The notes under the pieces were generated by a model that ran no database searches, was not told where the DNA came from, and was given only the letters and a program-made list of their open reading frames with translations. A DNA stretch of 37,896 bases from a virus. Numbering within the stretch: position 1 is the stretch's first letter; the number at the start of each line of letters is the position of its first letter. Shown here piece by piece: positions 16,666 to 24,215 of the stretch. A program made the position numbers and the translations under genes. The stretch is from positions 1 through 37,896 of the IMG/VR virus record IMGVR_UViG_3300025892_000051; one strand, written 5' to 3'.

Positions 16666-17735
16666 ATAAATATAAGATCTAAATGGTTGTTTGTAAAATA
16701 TTTATCCAACTCATTTAAACACCCAGTCCTATGCTTATATTCATATTTAACTAGATCATTTAAATCTTTTACCTTTTTAGAAGGTATTCTAAAGTCTTTT
16801 AAAAACTTGTCCCACATAAAAACAGTATTACCTCTTTTTAGTTTTTGTATCATTTTAGTCTTTCCTTCAATATCATTATCAAAGAAATATCTAACAGTTG
16901 GAATCTCATCAAAATCTAATATTTGTTTTTTAACACCAGTAAGACCAATTGTATTTGACATAAAGAATGAATCTATAGGACCCTCAAATACGGTAAACTG
17001 TCTACTTAAATCTGTTGTAAGTATACCAAATATCATTGATATTTTATTAAGAGAATCTAATTCTTCTTCTGAAACATTTAAAGGTTTTTTGAGTCTATCA
17101 TATATTCTTTCAATATTCCATGTTTTATATTTAGGGCCACTATTGTCATCTAATGCTCTTACTTGAAAACCAACAATCTTTCCTTTAGGTGTAAGGTTAA
17201 ATACATACAATTCCTTTCGTCTTGGGTCATAACCAAACTTTTCAGTTTTATGATGAAGTAATCTACTTTTTAAATAAGGATATGCTCTATATGTTAATGA
17301 GTTTATTGGATAGACATTAAAACCTAATGCAACCTCATCAAACGTTAATGATAAATTGTTTGCCATTTCAAATAAATGAAACTCTAAAGTTTCACCTAAT
17401 GAAAAGTTTTTACGGTTTTCTTTAATAAAATTAATTACATTAATTCTTTCTTCTCCTTCAAAGTTTTCGTTATGGTCTTTTAAGAAGACGTCTAAACTTT
17501 CATGTGCTGAACAATTATAGCAATGATATTGTAAATTATTCCAATAAAGATTACCTCTCTTCTTTCTTACCGAATCCGTGGAGTCTCCACAATAAGGGCA
17601 TGCAAAATTTAATCTTTCCTTACTTTCTAATATTCTTCTTTTCTCAGAGTGAGAATGGTTAGTATGAAGAACTCGGACCACCTTATCGATGATCCGAGCT
17701 TTCATTTCAGAAGATATTAATACTTCTGTTGCCAT
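16662..17735 (-). CDS. 61: DNA primase, T4 gp61-like
   Basis: A DnaG-type primase that makes RNA primers at the fork, working in T4 with the gp41 helicase. The zinc-binding domain shows CPYCGD and YHCYNC (Cys46, Cys49, Cys72, Cys75). The TOPRIM core shows EGPID at 251-255 and DND at 286-288 as metal-binding residues. At 357 aa it is close to T4 gp61 (342). It follows the gp32 gene after four bases and overlaps the next gene by four, so it is in the same transcription unit. The gp41-type helicase is not in the window. Confidence 0.93.
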   Translation of the reverse strand: MATEVLISSEMKARIIDKVVRVLHTNHSHSEKRRILESKERLNFACPYCGDSTDSVRKKRGNLYWNNLQYHCYNCSAHESLDVFLKDHNENFEGEERINVINFIKENRKNFSLGETLEFHLFEMANNLSLTFDEVALGFNVYPINSLTYRAYPYLKSRLLHHKTEKFGYDPRRKELYVFNLTPKGKIVGFQVRALDDNSGPKYKTWNIERIYDRLKKPLNVSEEELDSLNKISMIFGILTTDLSRQFTVFEGPIDSFFMSNTIGLTGVKKQILDFDEIPTVRYFFDNDIEGKTKMIQKLKRGNTVFMWDKFLKDFRIPSKKVKDLNDLVKYEYKHRTGCLNELDKYFTNNHLDLIFI

Positions 17736-17739
17736 ATCA

Positions 17740-18672
17740 TTAAAGATCTAAACCATTAATGAAATCATCAAAATCATCTCCTTTAGAAGAATCTTCTGAT
17801 TTTGTTTCTGTTGCCGCTGGTGATGCAGATCCTGCAACAGCCGTTTCGGTTACTGACGCCGCTGCCTTTTCAGATTTTGCAGGAGATGGTGCAGCTTGCT
17901 TACGAGTCACAGTATCAATAGAAGATCCAGGATTACTAAATTGAGATAGTACACCCATTACTTTATTTCTCTGCTCATCAGTCCATGGGCGATAATCAAA
18001 GTTCCCTAATTCAGGTGCATCCTTAATGTAACCAAGAATTGCAGTTCTACCAGCATCATCAGTTGTTACTGATTCTCCGCTGATTTCCATTGCAGTTCTG
18101 CTACCTTGGAATTTACTAGAATCATAATTAGGATAACCACCTTTCTTTGAAATTACTAATTCAAAATTCTTTCCTTCAAACGGATCGAATACTTGAGTAG
18201 GTTCATCAAACTGTGGATTTAATTCCTCATCAATCTTAGCCTTAATCTTGTAACCAAATTTCATTACTTTAATTTGACCTTCAAGATCTCTGTTTTGTGG
18301 ATCCTTTACGATTTGAACTAATGCATAAAATACTTCTCTACGCTTAAGTCCCTCTGACATCTTTTTATCTACAGCAGATTCTGAGTTTCTAAGTTTAAAG
18401 AACATATCCTGTACCGGACATTTATCCCCAACCGTTGAAGGTGAGTCTGCGTAAAATCCGTTGCCGTCTCTATCTTCTAACCAATAGACATATTTACGAA
18501 CGAAAGGTTTACGTGGATTTTTTACATTAGGAAGAAACCTAATTAGTGAACGGTAAGTACCGTCTTGCCCCTGATCGGGTTTTGGTGTGTACAGATCGCT
18601 GCTTGGTGCAGGTCTGTCTCCAGTGTCAAGGTCCTTGACGCTTACACTGAAAATGTCGAATTCATTTGCCAT
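17740..18672 (-). CDS. 32: Single-stranded DNA-binding protein, T4 gp32-like
   Basis: Coats ssDNA and organises replication and recombination proteins. The 310-aa length, the core (EGQIKVMKFGYKIKAKI, DPFEGKNF, YPNYDSSKF) and the acidic tail DDFDDFINGLDL all fit gp32 (T4: 301 aa, tail DLDDLLNDL). T4 gp32 carries a zinc site including CPVC; here the equivalent is CPVQ at residues 85-88 and Cys85 is the only cysteine, so the zinc site seems to be lost. A low-complexity Ala/Ser/Pro linker (about 245-290) connects core to tail. It leads the block gp32-primase-71 aa-UvsY-UvsW. A 190-base leader with a perfect TATAAATA and GC-rich palindromes precedes it. Confidence 0.92.
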   Translation of the reverse strand: MANEFDIFSVSVKDLDTGDRPAPSSDLYTPKPDQGQDGTYRSLIRFLPNVKNPRKPFVRKYVYWLEDRDGNGFYADSPSTVGDKCPVQDMFFKLRNSESAVDKKMSEGLKRREVFYALVQIVKDPQNRDLEGQIKVMKFGYKIKAKIDEELNPQFDEPTQVFDPFEGKNFELVISKKGGYPNYDSSKFQGSRTAMEISGESVTTDDAGRTAILGYIKDAPELGNFDYRPWTDEQRNKVMGVLSQFSNPGSSIDTVTRKQAAPSPAKSEKAAASVTETAVAGSASPAATETKSEDSSKGDDFDDFINGLDL

Positions 18673-18862
18673 TTTAATTGCCTTTTTATTTTACTTTGTT
18701 ATTAATTAATGGATATAACGCAGCGCTGCCTATTTAACTTGCCCGGGAATTGCCAATATACTTTGCCTTGTTATATGCCTGTTTATAAGTCACTGAATAA
18801 TCAGTTCCTTTGTTATTTATATATTCATATCTCTATTTAGTTTCACACTAAACAAAAAAAAA
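18673..18862 (-). promoter_or_regulatory. gp32 leader region with palindromes
   Basis: Read on the minus strand, this gap holds a small inverted repeat (TTTAGT/ACTAAA, 18836-18852) just after GroES, TATAAATA, the palindromes CCCGGG (18742-18747) and GCAGCGCTGC (18720-18729), and finally an unstructured A/T-rich stretch with AAGG eight bases before the ATG. T4 gene 32 is autoregulated through its leader (pseudoknot plus unstructured AU-rich RNA). The layout here is comparable, but no pseudoknot was demonstrated. Confidence 0.45.
18814..18821 (-). promoter_or_regulatory. Perfect T4-late-type octamer TATAAATA
   Basis: Exact TATAAATA on the minus strand, 141 bases upstream of the gp32 start. It is the only perfect match I noted in correct orientation in a gap. 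In T4 this octamer is read by the gp55 sigma factor. Confidence 0.5.
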
Positions 18863-19129
18863 TTATTCTATAATAGCTGTTACATCAGAATCTCTAATAC
18901 TGAATATCTTTTCACCGTTATAAGTAAATTCAGTTCCTGCTAAGTCATGAAATAATACTGTCATTCCTACTTTATAGTCTGAATCTTCTATATCTTCACC
19001 AACAGATAATATAACACCTGAATATGGTGGCGCATATTGGCCTTCAGATTTCGGTACATAGATGCTCCCAATTTTTTCTGGTTGCTCATCTTTTTTAAGA
19101 AATATTCTATTTTTTATTGCCTTTATCAT
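18863..19129 (-). CDS. GroES-like co-chaperonin (T4 gp31-type)
   Basis: An 88-residue Cpn10 fold: it starts MIKAIKNRIFLKKDE, has a mobile loop at about residues 19-38 (GSIYVPKSEGQYAPPYSG), then GVILSVGE, KVGMTVLFHD and a final ISRD-like strand ending VTAIIE, all as in GroES. It caps the host GroEL ring; in T4, gp31 replaces GroES for folding the major capsid protein. It is closer in length to bacterial GroES (97) than to gp31 (111). No GroEL is encoded nearby, so it must use the host chaperonin. It has its own 113-base upstream gap. Confidence 0.93.
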   Translation of the reverse strand: MIKAIKNRIFLKKDEQPEKIGSIYVPKSEGQYAPPYSGVILSVGEDIEDSDYKVGMTVLFHDLAGTEFTYNGEKIFSIRDSDVTAIIE

Positions 19130-19242
19130 AATTTTCTGAAACTAAATTCTAAACTCTATATATAAAATATACCTAATTAAAGAAAGAGAAGTATCTAATT
19201 ACTAGCATTTAAGTATATTGTGGTTTTAATGTATAAAGTATT

Positions 19243-19911
19243 TTACTGTTCACTTTCCTTTTTCTTATTTGCATTTAATATAAAGTACGCATCTACAAGA
19301 TCATCTATTGGTTTAGGGATCTTTTCTGTAAAGTCTTTACCTTGAGTCCATTTCCATAATTTAGTTTTCCTTAAATCACTGTCATTAAAAACATCGTCTT
19401 GGAATGCCTTTACCATGTAATGTTTATTTGCATTACCTTTACCTGCTAATTTTTTAACATGTGATGGTTGATAAATTGAAATATTTTCTACACCCCAAGA
19501 GTTTACAATTTCATTTCTTAAAAATGTATTGTATTGGACTATGTCAATAAAAGAATTACCTTTTGATCCATAAGAGAATCCCTCTAATGCAATCTTATGG
19601 TTTTGTGTCCCATATAATGTTATTAAAATATTTGAAATTAAGTCGGCTATATTTTGCCCATCTGTGAGTTTTTCCCTTTCTCTGAGTAAAAAGTCTTTAT
19701 CTTTAACTTGTCTATAATAAGGGAATCCTAATATTGTTTTATTATCCATTAATTCTTTATGAACCGAAAATGATTTGGGTGTTTTTCTACCTTTTTCATC
19801 CCATACCCTATTACCATAATTAAAGAATGTAATAAATGTGTATTTGCCTTTATTGTCCTGTGTACATGCGCCTGGACTATTAAGAGAGAAATCTATACCT
19901 GAGTAAATCAA
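19243..19911 (-). CDS. RuvC-like RNase H-fold nuclease (resolvase candidate), TTG start
   Basis: RuvC-type motifs are seen: GIDFSLNSPG with Asp7, IALEGFSYG with Glu110, a basic/Gly segment GKGNANK (157-163) and DDLVDAYF with Asp204 and Asp207. RuvC enzymes cut Holliday junctions with two metal ions held by such acidic residues. T4 itself uses the unrelated gp49, so this could be the alternative resolvase or another RNase H-fold nuclease. The start is TTG: the codon just before it is a stop, and a later Met would lose the first catalytic Asp. The 118-aa gene ends ten bases upstream, so both are probably on one transcript. The tail is basic. Confidence 0.78.
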   Translation of the reverse strand: MIYSGIDFSLNSPGACTQDNKGKYTFITFFNYGNRVWDEKGRKTPKSFSVHKELMDNKTILGFPYYRQVKDKDFLLREREKLTDGQNIADLISNILITLYGTQNHKIALEGFSYGSKGNSFIDIVQYNTFLRNEIVNSWGVENISIYQPSHVKKLAGKGNANKHYMVKAFQDDVFNDSDLRKTKLWKWTQGKDFTEKIPKPIDDLVDAYFILNANKKKESEQ

Positions 19912-19921
19912 TTATATTGAA

Positions 19922-20278
19922 TTAAATGCGCTTACCTAATACTGCACCTAATGCAGCACCAATTAATCGACTAGTTAATAAATCATACAAGGCACCTTTC
20001 TGAATACCGAGTACTTTTGCGATAGCCTTTCCTACCGTTTTACCTAAAGCAAAACCAGTAAGACCACCTAAAACAGATCCTAATATACCTTCATTAATTA
20101 TTTCTTCCATAATAACTTCTAAGTCTTTACCATTATTATGTTCTTCCATAATTCTATCTACTGCATTATCAATTGCAGTTTCCTGTTCTTCAGTTAAATC
20201 ATGAGATTCATTTAGTAAATCTTGTATATCTATTGAATCATTTGTTGATTCCGTAAGATAGTCTTTGAATGTTTTCAT
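19922..20278 (-). CDS. Candidate internal/ejected virion protein with glycine zipper (118 aa)
   Basis: The N terminus MKTFKDYLTESTND is the closest match in the window to the T4 internal-protein targeting sequence MKTYQEFIAE. Residues ~10-60 are acidic and helical and include further (L/I)xE sites (LNES, IMEE). Residues 64-115 are small and hydrophobic with repeated glycines and alanines (GILGSVLGGLTGFALGK, LIGAALGAVLGK), a glycine-zipper pattern found in membrane-inserting proteins. One reading is a packaged protein that enters the host envelope on infection; another is a small membrane protein. A TATAAACA octamer lies 12 bases before the start. Confidence 0.7.
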   Translation of the reverse strand: MKTFKDYLTESTNDSIDIQDLLNESHDLTEEQETAIDNAVDRIMEEHNNGKDLEVIMEEIINEGILGSVLGGLTGFALGKTVGKAIAKVLGIQKGALYDLLTSRLIGAALGAVLGKRI

Positions 20279-20290
20279 TGCTTTTCTATT

Positions 20291-20298
20291 TGTTTATA
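20291..20298 (-). promoter_or_regulatory. Late-promoter-like octamer TATAAACA
   Basis: Seven of eight match to TATAAATA, 12 bases upstream of the 118-aa gene and just after the end of the 184-aa structural gene. Confidence 0.4.
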
Positions 20299-20300
20299 TA

Positions 20301-20855
20301 TTAGGTTAAGTTAACTATAGTTTCTAAAACGTTATAGCTAAATTCAATATCAAATGTTTGAAATTCAATTGTGTTACTTGAGAAGTTTAAATCTAATGCA
20401 CTAACACCAGTCATTATCATATCTTTCAATTGAACAGTTACAAATATTTGCCCTTCACCATCAATCATCTGTAAACCGACACCTTCAGGTACAAATGGAG
20501 TTTTGCCACTCTGCTTATAATAATAATCAAAAACATCAACAGCCATCCAATAATTAATCCAACCATCAAAGGCTTGCATCGTAACAGTTAACGATTTATC
20601 AAAAAGTTCTTGTTTAGGTAAACTAGTTCTAAATTTTCTGGTATTACCTGGAAAGTCATTTTGTGATACTGCATCAAAACTCGGTCCTGGTAAATTCATT
20701 GACTGGATTCCGTAATTAAAAAAGTCTATCGGTTCTTTAATCATTGAACCTGGCATACGATTTAAATATGGTCTATACTTATCTGCAATTTCCTTAGGGA
20801 TAAAATTTCTAGGGAATTCAAATTTAAATTGATTATTTCTTGCGCTTAATAGCAT
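20301..20855 (-). CDS. Tail-tube-fold protein (tube or tube-initiator candidate)
   Basis: A 184-aa protein with the signature layout of the phage tail-tube fold: an early loop (FNYGIQSMNLPGPSFDAVSQ), a strand KSLTVTMQAFDGWINYW, a helix, then ITVQLKDM-like and final strands (SSNTIEFQTFDIEFSYN). T4 gp19 (163 aa) and the related tube-baseplate junction proteins gp48 and gp54 share this fold. It lies at the end of the baseplate/tail block, which fits a junction protein or a tube subunit; which of these cannot be decided. A TATAAAAA octamer (20865-20872) lies nine bases upstream of its ATG. Confidence 0.6.
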   Translation of the reverse strand: MLLSARNNQFKFEFPRNFIPKEIADKYRPYLNRMPGSMIKEPIDFFNYGIQSMNLPGPSFDAVSQNDFPGNTRKFRTSLPKQELFDKSLTVTMQAFDGWINYWMAVDVFDYYYKQSGKTPFVPEGVGLQMIDGEGQIFVTVQLKDMIMTGVSALDLNFSSNTIEFQTFDIEFSYNVLETIVNLT

Positions 20856-20867
20856 ATGATTTTATTT

Positions 20868-21803
20868 TTATAAGAGTTGGTTTCCACTACCTGTCGTACC
20901 TTGTAAACCATCACTTTCTACAATAAATGTCCCAAGACCACCTGTAACAGGATTGTTTGATGTATTGAACTGTTCATTTAAAGCAGATGCGTTTTCCCAG
21001 TACGAAGTATTATTAGTATTAGCAGCAGCGGTATTTGATATTATATTAAGCCCTGATTGCTGTGATATTGCAGATTTCATAAAGGTTGATGCTGCTTGTG
21101 CAGCTGCTGATTCCGCGACTATAAGATCCGATTGTGATTGGTCTAATTGTTCATATAATACAGCATTCTCATCACTTAATGAAATATTTGACTGTTCTAA
21201 TGCATTTAATGTTGCTACCATTTCTGATATAGTTTGATTCCTTTGTCCTACTGTAGTTTTCAACACATCTATTTCACCTTGTAATTTAGCCAGCTCTTCA
21301 GAATACAGTAGTGATTGTGCATTCATTTTTGTTGTTAGACTTTCTTGAGCTGCATCAGTTAAGCCTAAAAATGTACCAGTATATAAAACACTTTCATCAC
21401 TAATACCAAATTCATCTTCCATTCTGGTTGATATGTAAAAGTTTTTATTATCTAATGATAATATCTTTTTTGAATTTTCTTTATCTATTCTAAATAAGAC
21501 TTGACCTTGCGCCAAGTCAACATTTTCAACCTGTGTCCAATTAGGAATTCTTATTTCATCGTTTTCACCAACAAAAACCAAAGTAAGAGTACCAACATTA
21601 CTTAAATCAATAGGGGAATCTGCTAAGTCACCATTTTCACCAGTTTCATCAAATATTGTAAAAATTACATAATCATCAAATGGTGAAATTCTTATTTGGC
21701 CATCGCCTTGTGGCAATGCTTCAGCTGTAGGATTAAGAGATGTAAATCTTTTAAAATATTCAGCTTGATTAGATGTAAATGTCTCGTTAGTTTGTACTGC
21801 CAT
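20868..21803 (-). CDS. Structural protein with beta N-terminus and coiled coil (311 aa)
   Basis: Residues ~30-150 are beta-rich (DDYVIFTIFDETGE, GTLTLVFVG, GQVLFRIDKE, NFYISTRMED), like baseplate or fibre adaptor domains. Residues ~165-240 are a long coiled coil (EELAKLQGEIDVLKTTVGQ onward). The end is Asn/Gly/Ser/Thr-rich. The start lies 17 bases inside the 459-aa gene, so the two are coupled. It is most likely a trimeric baseplate or fibre-attachment component; no family name can be supported. Confidence 0.65.
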   Translation of the reverse strand: MAVQTNETFTSNQAEYFKRFTSLNPTAEALPQGDGQIRISPFDDYVIFTIFDETGENGDLADSPIDLSNVGTLTLVFVGENDEIRIPNWTQVENVDLAQGQVLFRIDKENSKKILSLDNKNFYISTRMEDEFGISDESVLYTGTFLGLTDAAQESLTTKMNAQSLLYSEELAKLQGEIDVLKTTVGQRNQTISEMVATLNALEQSNISLSDENAVLYEQLDQSQSDLIVAESAAAQAASTFMKSAISQQSGLNIISNTAAANTNNTSYWENASALNEQFNTSNNPVTGGLGTFIVESDGLQGTTGSGNQLL

Positions 21804-23166
21804 CTTCTGTATCTGTTATTGTTTGTATTTTAGCTGGTGAAATTGCAGCCTTTACATTTATCCTATCTCTAAACGTAGTAATATACTTATTTTTTACAAC
21901 TAACTGTTCAACTATTTCAGTAGACGTCTGCCCTGGGTTATTTCCAACACCCCCATTATTAACAATAATATTTGAACCATCATCATTAGCCAATTGGTTA
22001 TATACATTAGCAACAGTAGGAACTACACCTAAATTAATTTTCATTAATCGTCTACCATATTTTTTAACATCAAACGAAGTTAGTTTTGCTGATTTTAAAA
22101 TCTGCGTGTTATCTGCCCTATTGTATAATCTTAATAGGTAATTAATTGAAAAAGATGTAGCAATAGCACTATTTAAAATAATAGGCCTAAATAAAATAGG
22201 ATTATCAAAATTAGTAGTTTGTGTAAATACCTGAGTACTTGTTTTAACAAATGAAGTATTTATTTGTTCGCTTACATTAATTTCATGAAATACTACATAG
22301 TCACCACCTGATGAATTTAACTGAGCAATAAAATTAGAAAAAGTAGAACCGGTTACTTCACCAGATAGTTCAAAATAATCTCCGCCATCTGCCTCTACAA
22401 CACTTGCATATAGATTATCATAAATATCTCTACTAGGTAAACTTACTGCATTTATTTCCTCTACATTATAATAGTTATAACCGTTATCAATAATCGTTTC
22501 ATAAATACCGGTAGCTTTAAATGTAATAGTAGGTGTACTAAGAAATCCCTGCCCTTCAGTTAGACGATATCCTAAACCGTTAGGTACAGCATTACTGAAA
22601 CCGTTATTCATAAAGAATAATGAAGGTACTCTCCATTCTATATATGTAGCATAAAGATTATCATTAATTAAAACTGGATCTGGGTTAAATACAGGCGTAT
22701 CAGTTTTTAAGAAATTTATAGAAGATAAATTAAGTAAAGTACCATCTCTCCTAGGAACTAGCGTTTCAAATATTATTCCGTCATAGCCTGTAAAAGTAAA
22801 CCCTGCGACAAAATGTACTCTTATTTTATCATATGCTATATTTTGCTGTGGGTTAAATGTCTGTAGTAAATTTGCACTATCAGTTAACTCAGGATCAAAG
22901 TCATTATAAGGTACACCAATATCAGTATCTAAATATGCATATTGTGTTTTATTTTTATTAATCGCTGCCGCTGAAATATCACGATAGTTACCCATCTCTG
23001 CAGATACACTATCAGTATTAAAAAGATAGCTACCATCAGTATGACCATCTCTCATTATCTCTATAGGATAAATGGATGTATTAAGTTCCGTTGGGCTAGT
23101 TTGACTAGTGTATATGTACTCTAATAAAATACCGTCGGATAATTGTATAAATTTAGATGATTCCAT
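21787..23166 (-). CDS. Structural protein of unknown type, tail/baseplate block (459 aa)
   Basis: A long soluble beta-rich protein with many Asn, Asp, Thr and aromatic residues, no signal peptide and no membrane segment. It opens MESSKFIQLSDGILLEYIYT. No catalytic motif is seen. It overlaps the following 311-aa gene and follows the 260-aa membrane-anchored gene after 13 bases. The composition resembles the 631-, 1297- and 1533-aa proteins, so a baseplate or wedge role is inferred. AATAAATA lies six bases before the ATG, too close to be its own late promoter if spaced as in T4. Confidence 0.6.
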   Translation of the reverse strand: MESSKFIQLSDGILLEYIYTSQTSPTELNTSIYPIEIMRDGHTDGSYLFNTDSVSAEMGNYRDISAAAINKNKTQYAYLDTDIGVPYNDFDPELTDSANLLQTFNPQQNIAYDKIRVHFVAGFTFTGYDGIIFETLVPRRDGTLLNLSSINFLKTDTPVFNPDPVLINDNLYATYIEWRVPSLFFMNNGFSNAVPNGLGYRLTEGQGFLSTPTITFKATGIYETIIDNGYNYYNVEEINAVSLPSRDIYDNLYASVVEADGGDYFELSGEVTGSTFSNFIAQLNSSGGDYVVFHEINVSEQINTSFVKTSTQVFTQTTNFDNPILFRPIILNSAIATSFSINYLLRLYNRADNTQILKSAKLTSFDVKKYGRRLMKINLGVVPTVANVYNQLANDDGSNIIVNNGGVGNNPGQTSTEIVEQLVVKNKYITTFRDRINVKAAISPAKIQTITDTEDGSTN

Positions 23167-23172
23167 TCCTTT

Positions 23173-23180
23173 TATTTATT
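23173..23180 (-). promoter_or_regulatory. AATAAATA octamer before the 459-aa gene
   Basis: One mismatch to TATAAATA, six bases before the ATG and overlapping the preceding stop. AAAGGA follows directly before the ATG. Confidence 0.25.
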
Positions 23181-23962
23181 TACCATTGTAAAAACTTTGG
23201 TGTATAATTTAAACCAATGCCTACATATGGGCTTATCTGCTCACCGCTTAAACCAACACCTAACTGTAAACCTAAGCCTAATGTTTTTCTATTTTCATAT
23301 TGTAAACTTTTAAATGCTTTACTCTTTTGGTCAATTAATATTCCTTCGGCACTATTAAATGTAGTTCCAGGATAATCGGTTAAAAGATTTACAAATAATT
23401 CTTTTGATTTAGTATCTTTAATTAATGATGCAGTTAAAAATATATTTTGTTCTAGTCCTATACTAGCATTACCAAACGATATAAGACTATCAGAAGTTTC
23501 ATAAGGTATTATAGCATCAATTGTTCTAGAGCTTTTACCCCATTCTTTTTTATCTGAAAATGTTAAAGCTGAATTAAAATCTCCAATCACAGTATTTATA
23601 ACAGTATCAAGTATAAATACAGGTACCTCTACAATAACCTCTTTGATAACAGTCTCGGTTTTAATTATAGTTATTGGCGGTTTCCCTTTTTCAAATTCTA
23701 ATTCATTTTCAATTTCTTCTAGCGATAAATTTAAAGCCATTATCTCGGCTACCGCATTACCGTTAGCATCAATATAATTTTCAATTGTGTCTAGTGATGC
23801 TTTCCAATTATTTTCAACTCGGTAAACTTCATTCTTTACATCATCGGTAGCTTGACACTGTCTTAATAGCAAAATACATAACACTACAATACCACCTAAT
23901 AAAAACATCCTTGTATTTTTAGGGTCAGTTATTGTAGCTAATATATTTCTTAATATTATCAT
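23180..23962 (-). CDS. Membrane-anchored coiled-coil protein, spanin-like candidate (260 aa)
   Basis: One transmembrane segment at about residues 19-35 (MFLLGGIVVLCILLL) follows a short basic N terminus, so the body is probably periplasmic. A helical region with ENELEFEKGK and a VIKEVIVEVPV strand come next. The final ~35 residues (LGLGLQLGVGLSG then ISPYVGIGLNYTP) look like beta-hairpins. Similar TM-coil-glycine-rich layouts occur in small proteins of Bacteroidetes phages. A lysis (inner-membrane spanin) role is possible but unproven, and no lysin or holin was seen beside it. It overlaps the 80-aa gene by four bases (ATGA). Confidence 0.6.
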   Translation of the reverse strand: MIILRNILATITDPKNTRMFLLGGIVVLCILLLRQCQATDDVKNEVYRVENNWKASLDTIENYIDANGNAVAEIMALNLSLEEIENELEFEKGKPPITIIKTETVIKEVIVEVPVFILDTVINTVIGDFNSALTFSDKKEWGKSSRTIDAIIPYETSDSLISFGNASIGLEQNIFLTASLIKDTKSKELFVNLLTDYPGTTFNSAEGILIDQKSKAFKSLQYENRKTLGLGLQLGVGLSGEQISPYVGIGLNYTPKFLQW

Positions 23963-24201
23963 ATGCTGTTTTCGTATACTTGTAATAATTTATAAGGAGT
24001 AACTTCACTCTCTCCATATTTCTTTATTAATTTATCCATAAACCTTTTTTCATTAGTTTTCATGTCCTCTAATTCATCAAAAAGATCATCTCTTTTCTCT
24101 GCTAGGCTTTGAATACTTTTTTGCATTAGATCAATCGAAGTTTCTATTTCCTTGTATCTATCTACAAAATTTATTAATTCTTTAGTTTCTTTCTTTGTCA
24201 T
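23959..24201 (-). CDS. Small coiled-coil protein (80 aa)
   Basis: A highly charged helical protein with a heptad-like stretch (IETSIDLMQKSIQSLAEKR onward), no membrane segment and no cysteine. It overlaps the membrane-anchored gene by ATGA, so the two are translated together and may interact. It follows the 1062-aa fibre gene after 14 bases. No family is recognised. It could be a fibre chaperone, a lysis partner or a structural spacer. Confidence 0.6.
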   Translation of the reverse strand: MTKKETKELINFVDRYKEIETSIDLMQKSIQSLAEKRDDLFDELEDMKTNEKRFMDKLIKKYGESEVTPYKLLQVYENSI

Positions 24202-24215
24202 TTTTAATTTTTTAA

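Noticed and set aside
16666-16673. TATAAATA on the plus strand next to the 71-aa gene
   Set aside because: Wrong orientation for the genes here, and no plus-strand gene is supported.
16630-17166. 178-aa plus-strand frame
   Set aside because: Antisense to the primase gene, which has clear zinc and TOPRIM motifs.
18836-18862. Inverted repeat plus T-tract after GroES as an intrinsic terminator
   Set aside because: On the transcribed strand the T-run comes before the hairpin, not after it, so it does not fit a Rho-independent terminator.
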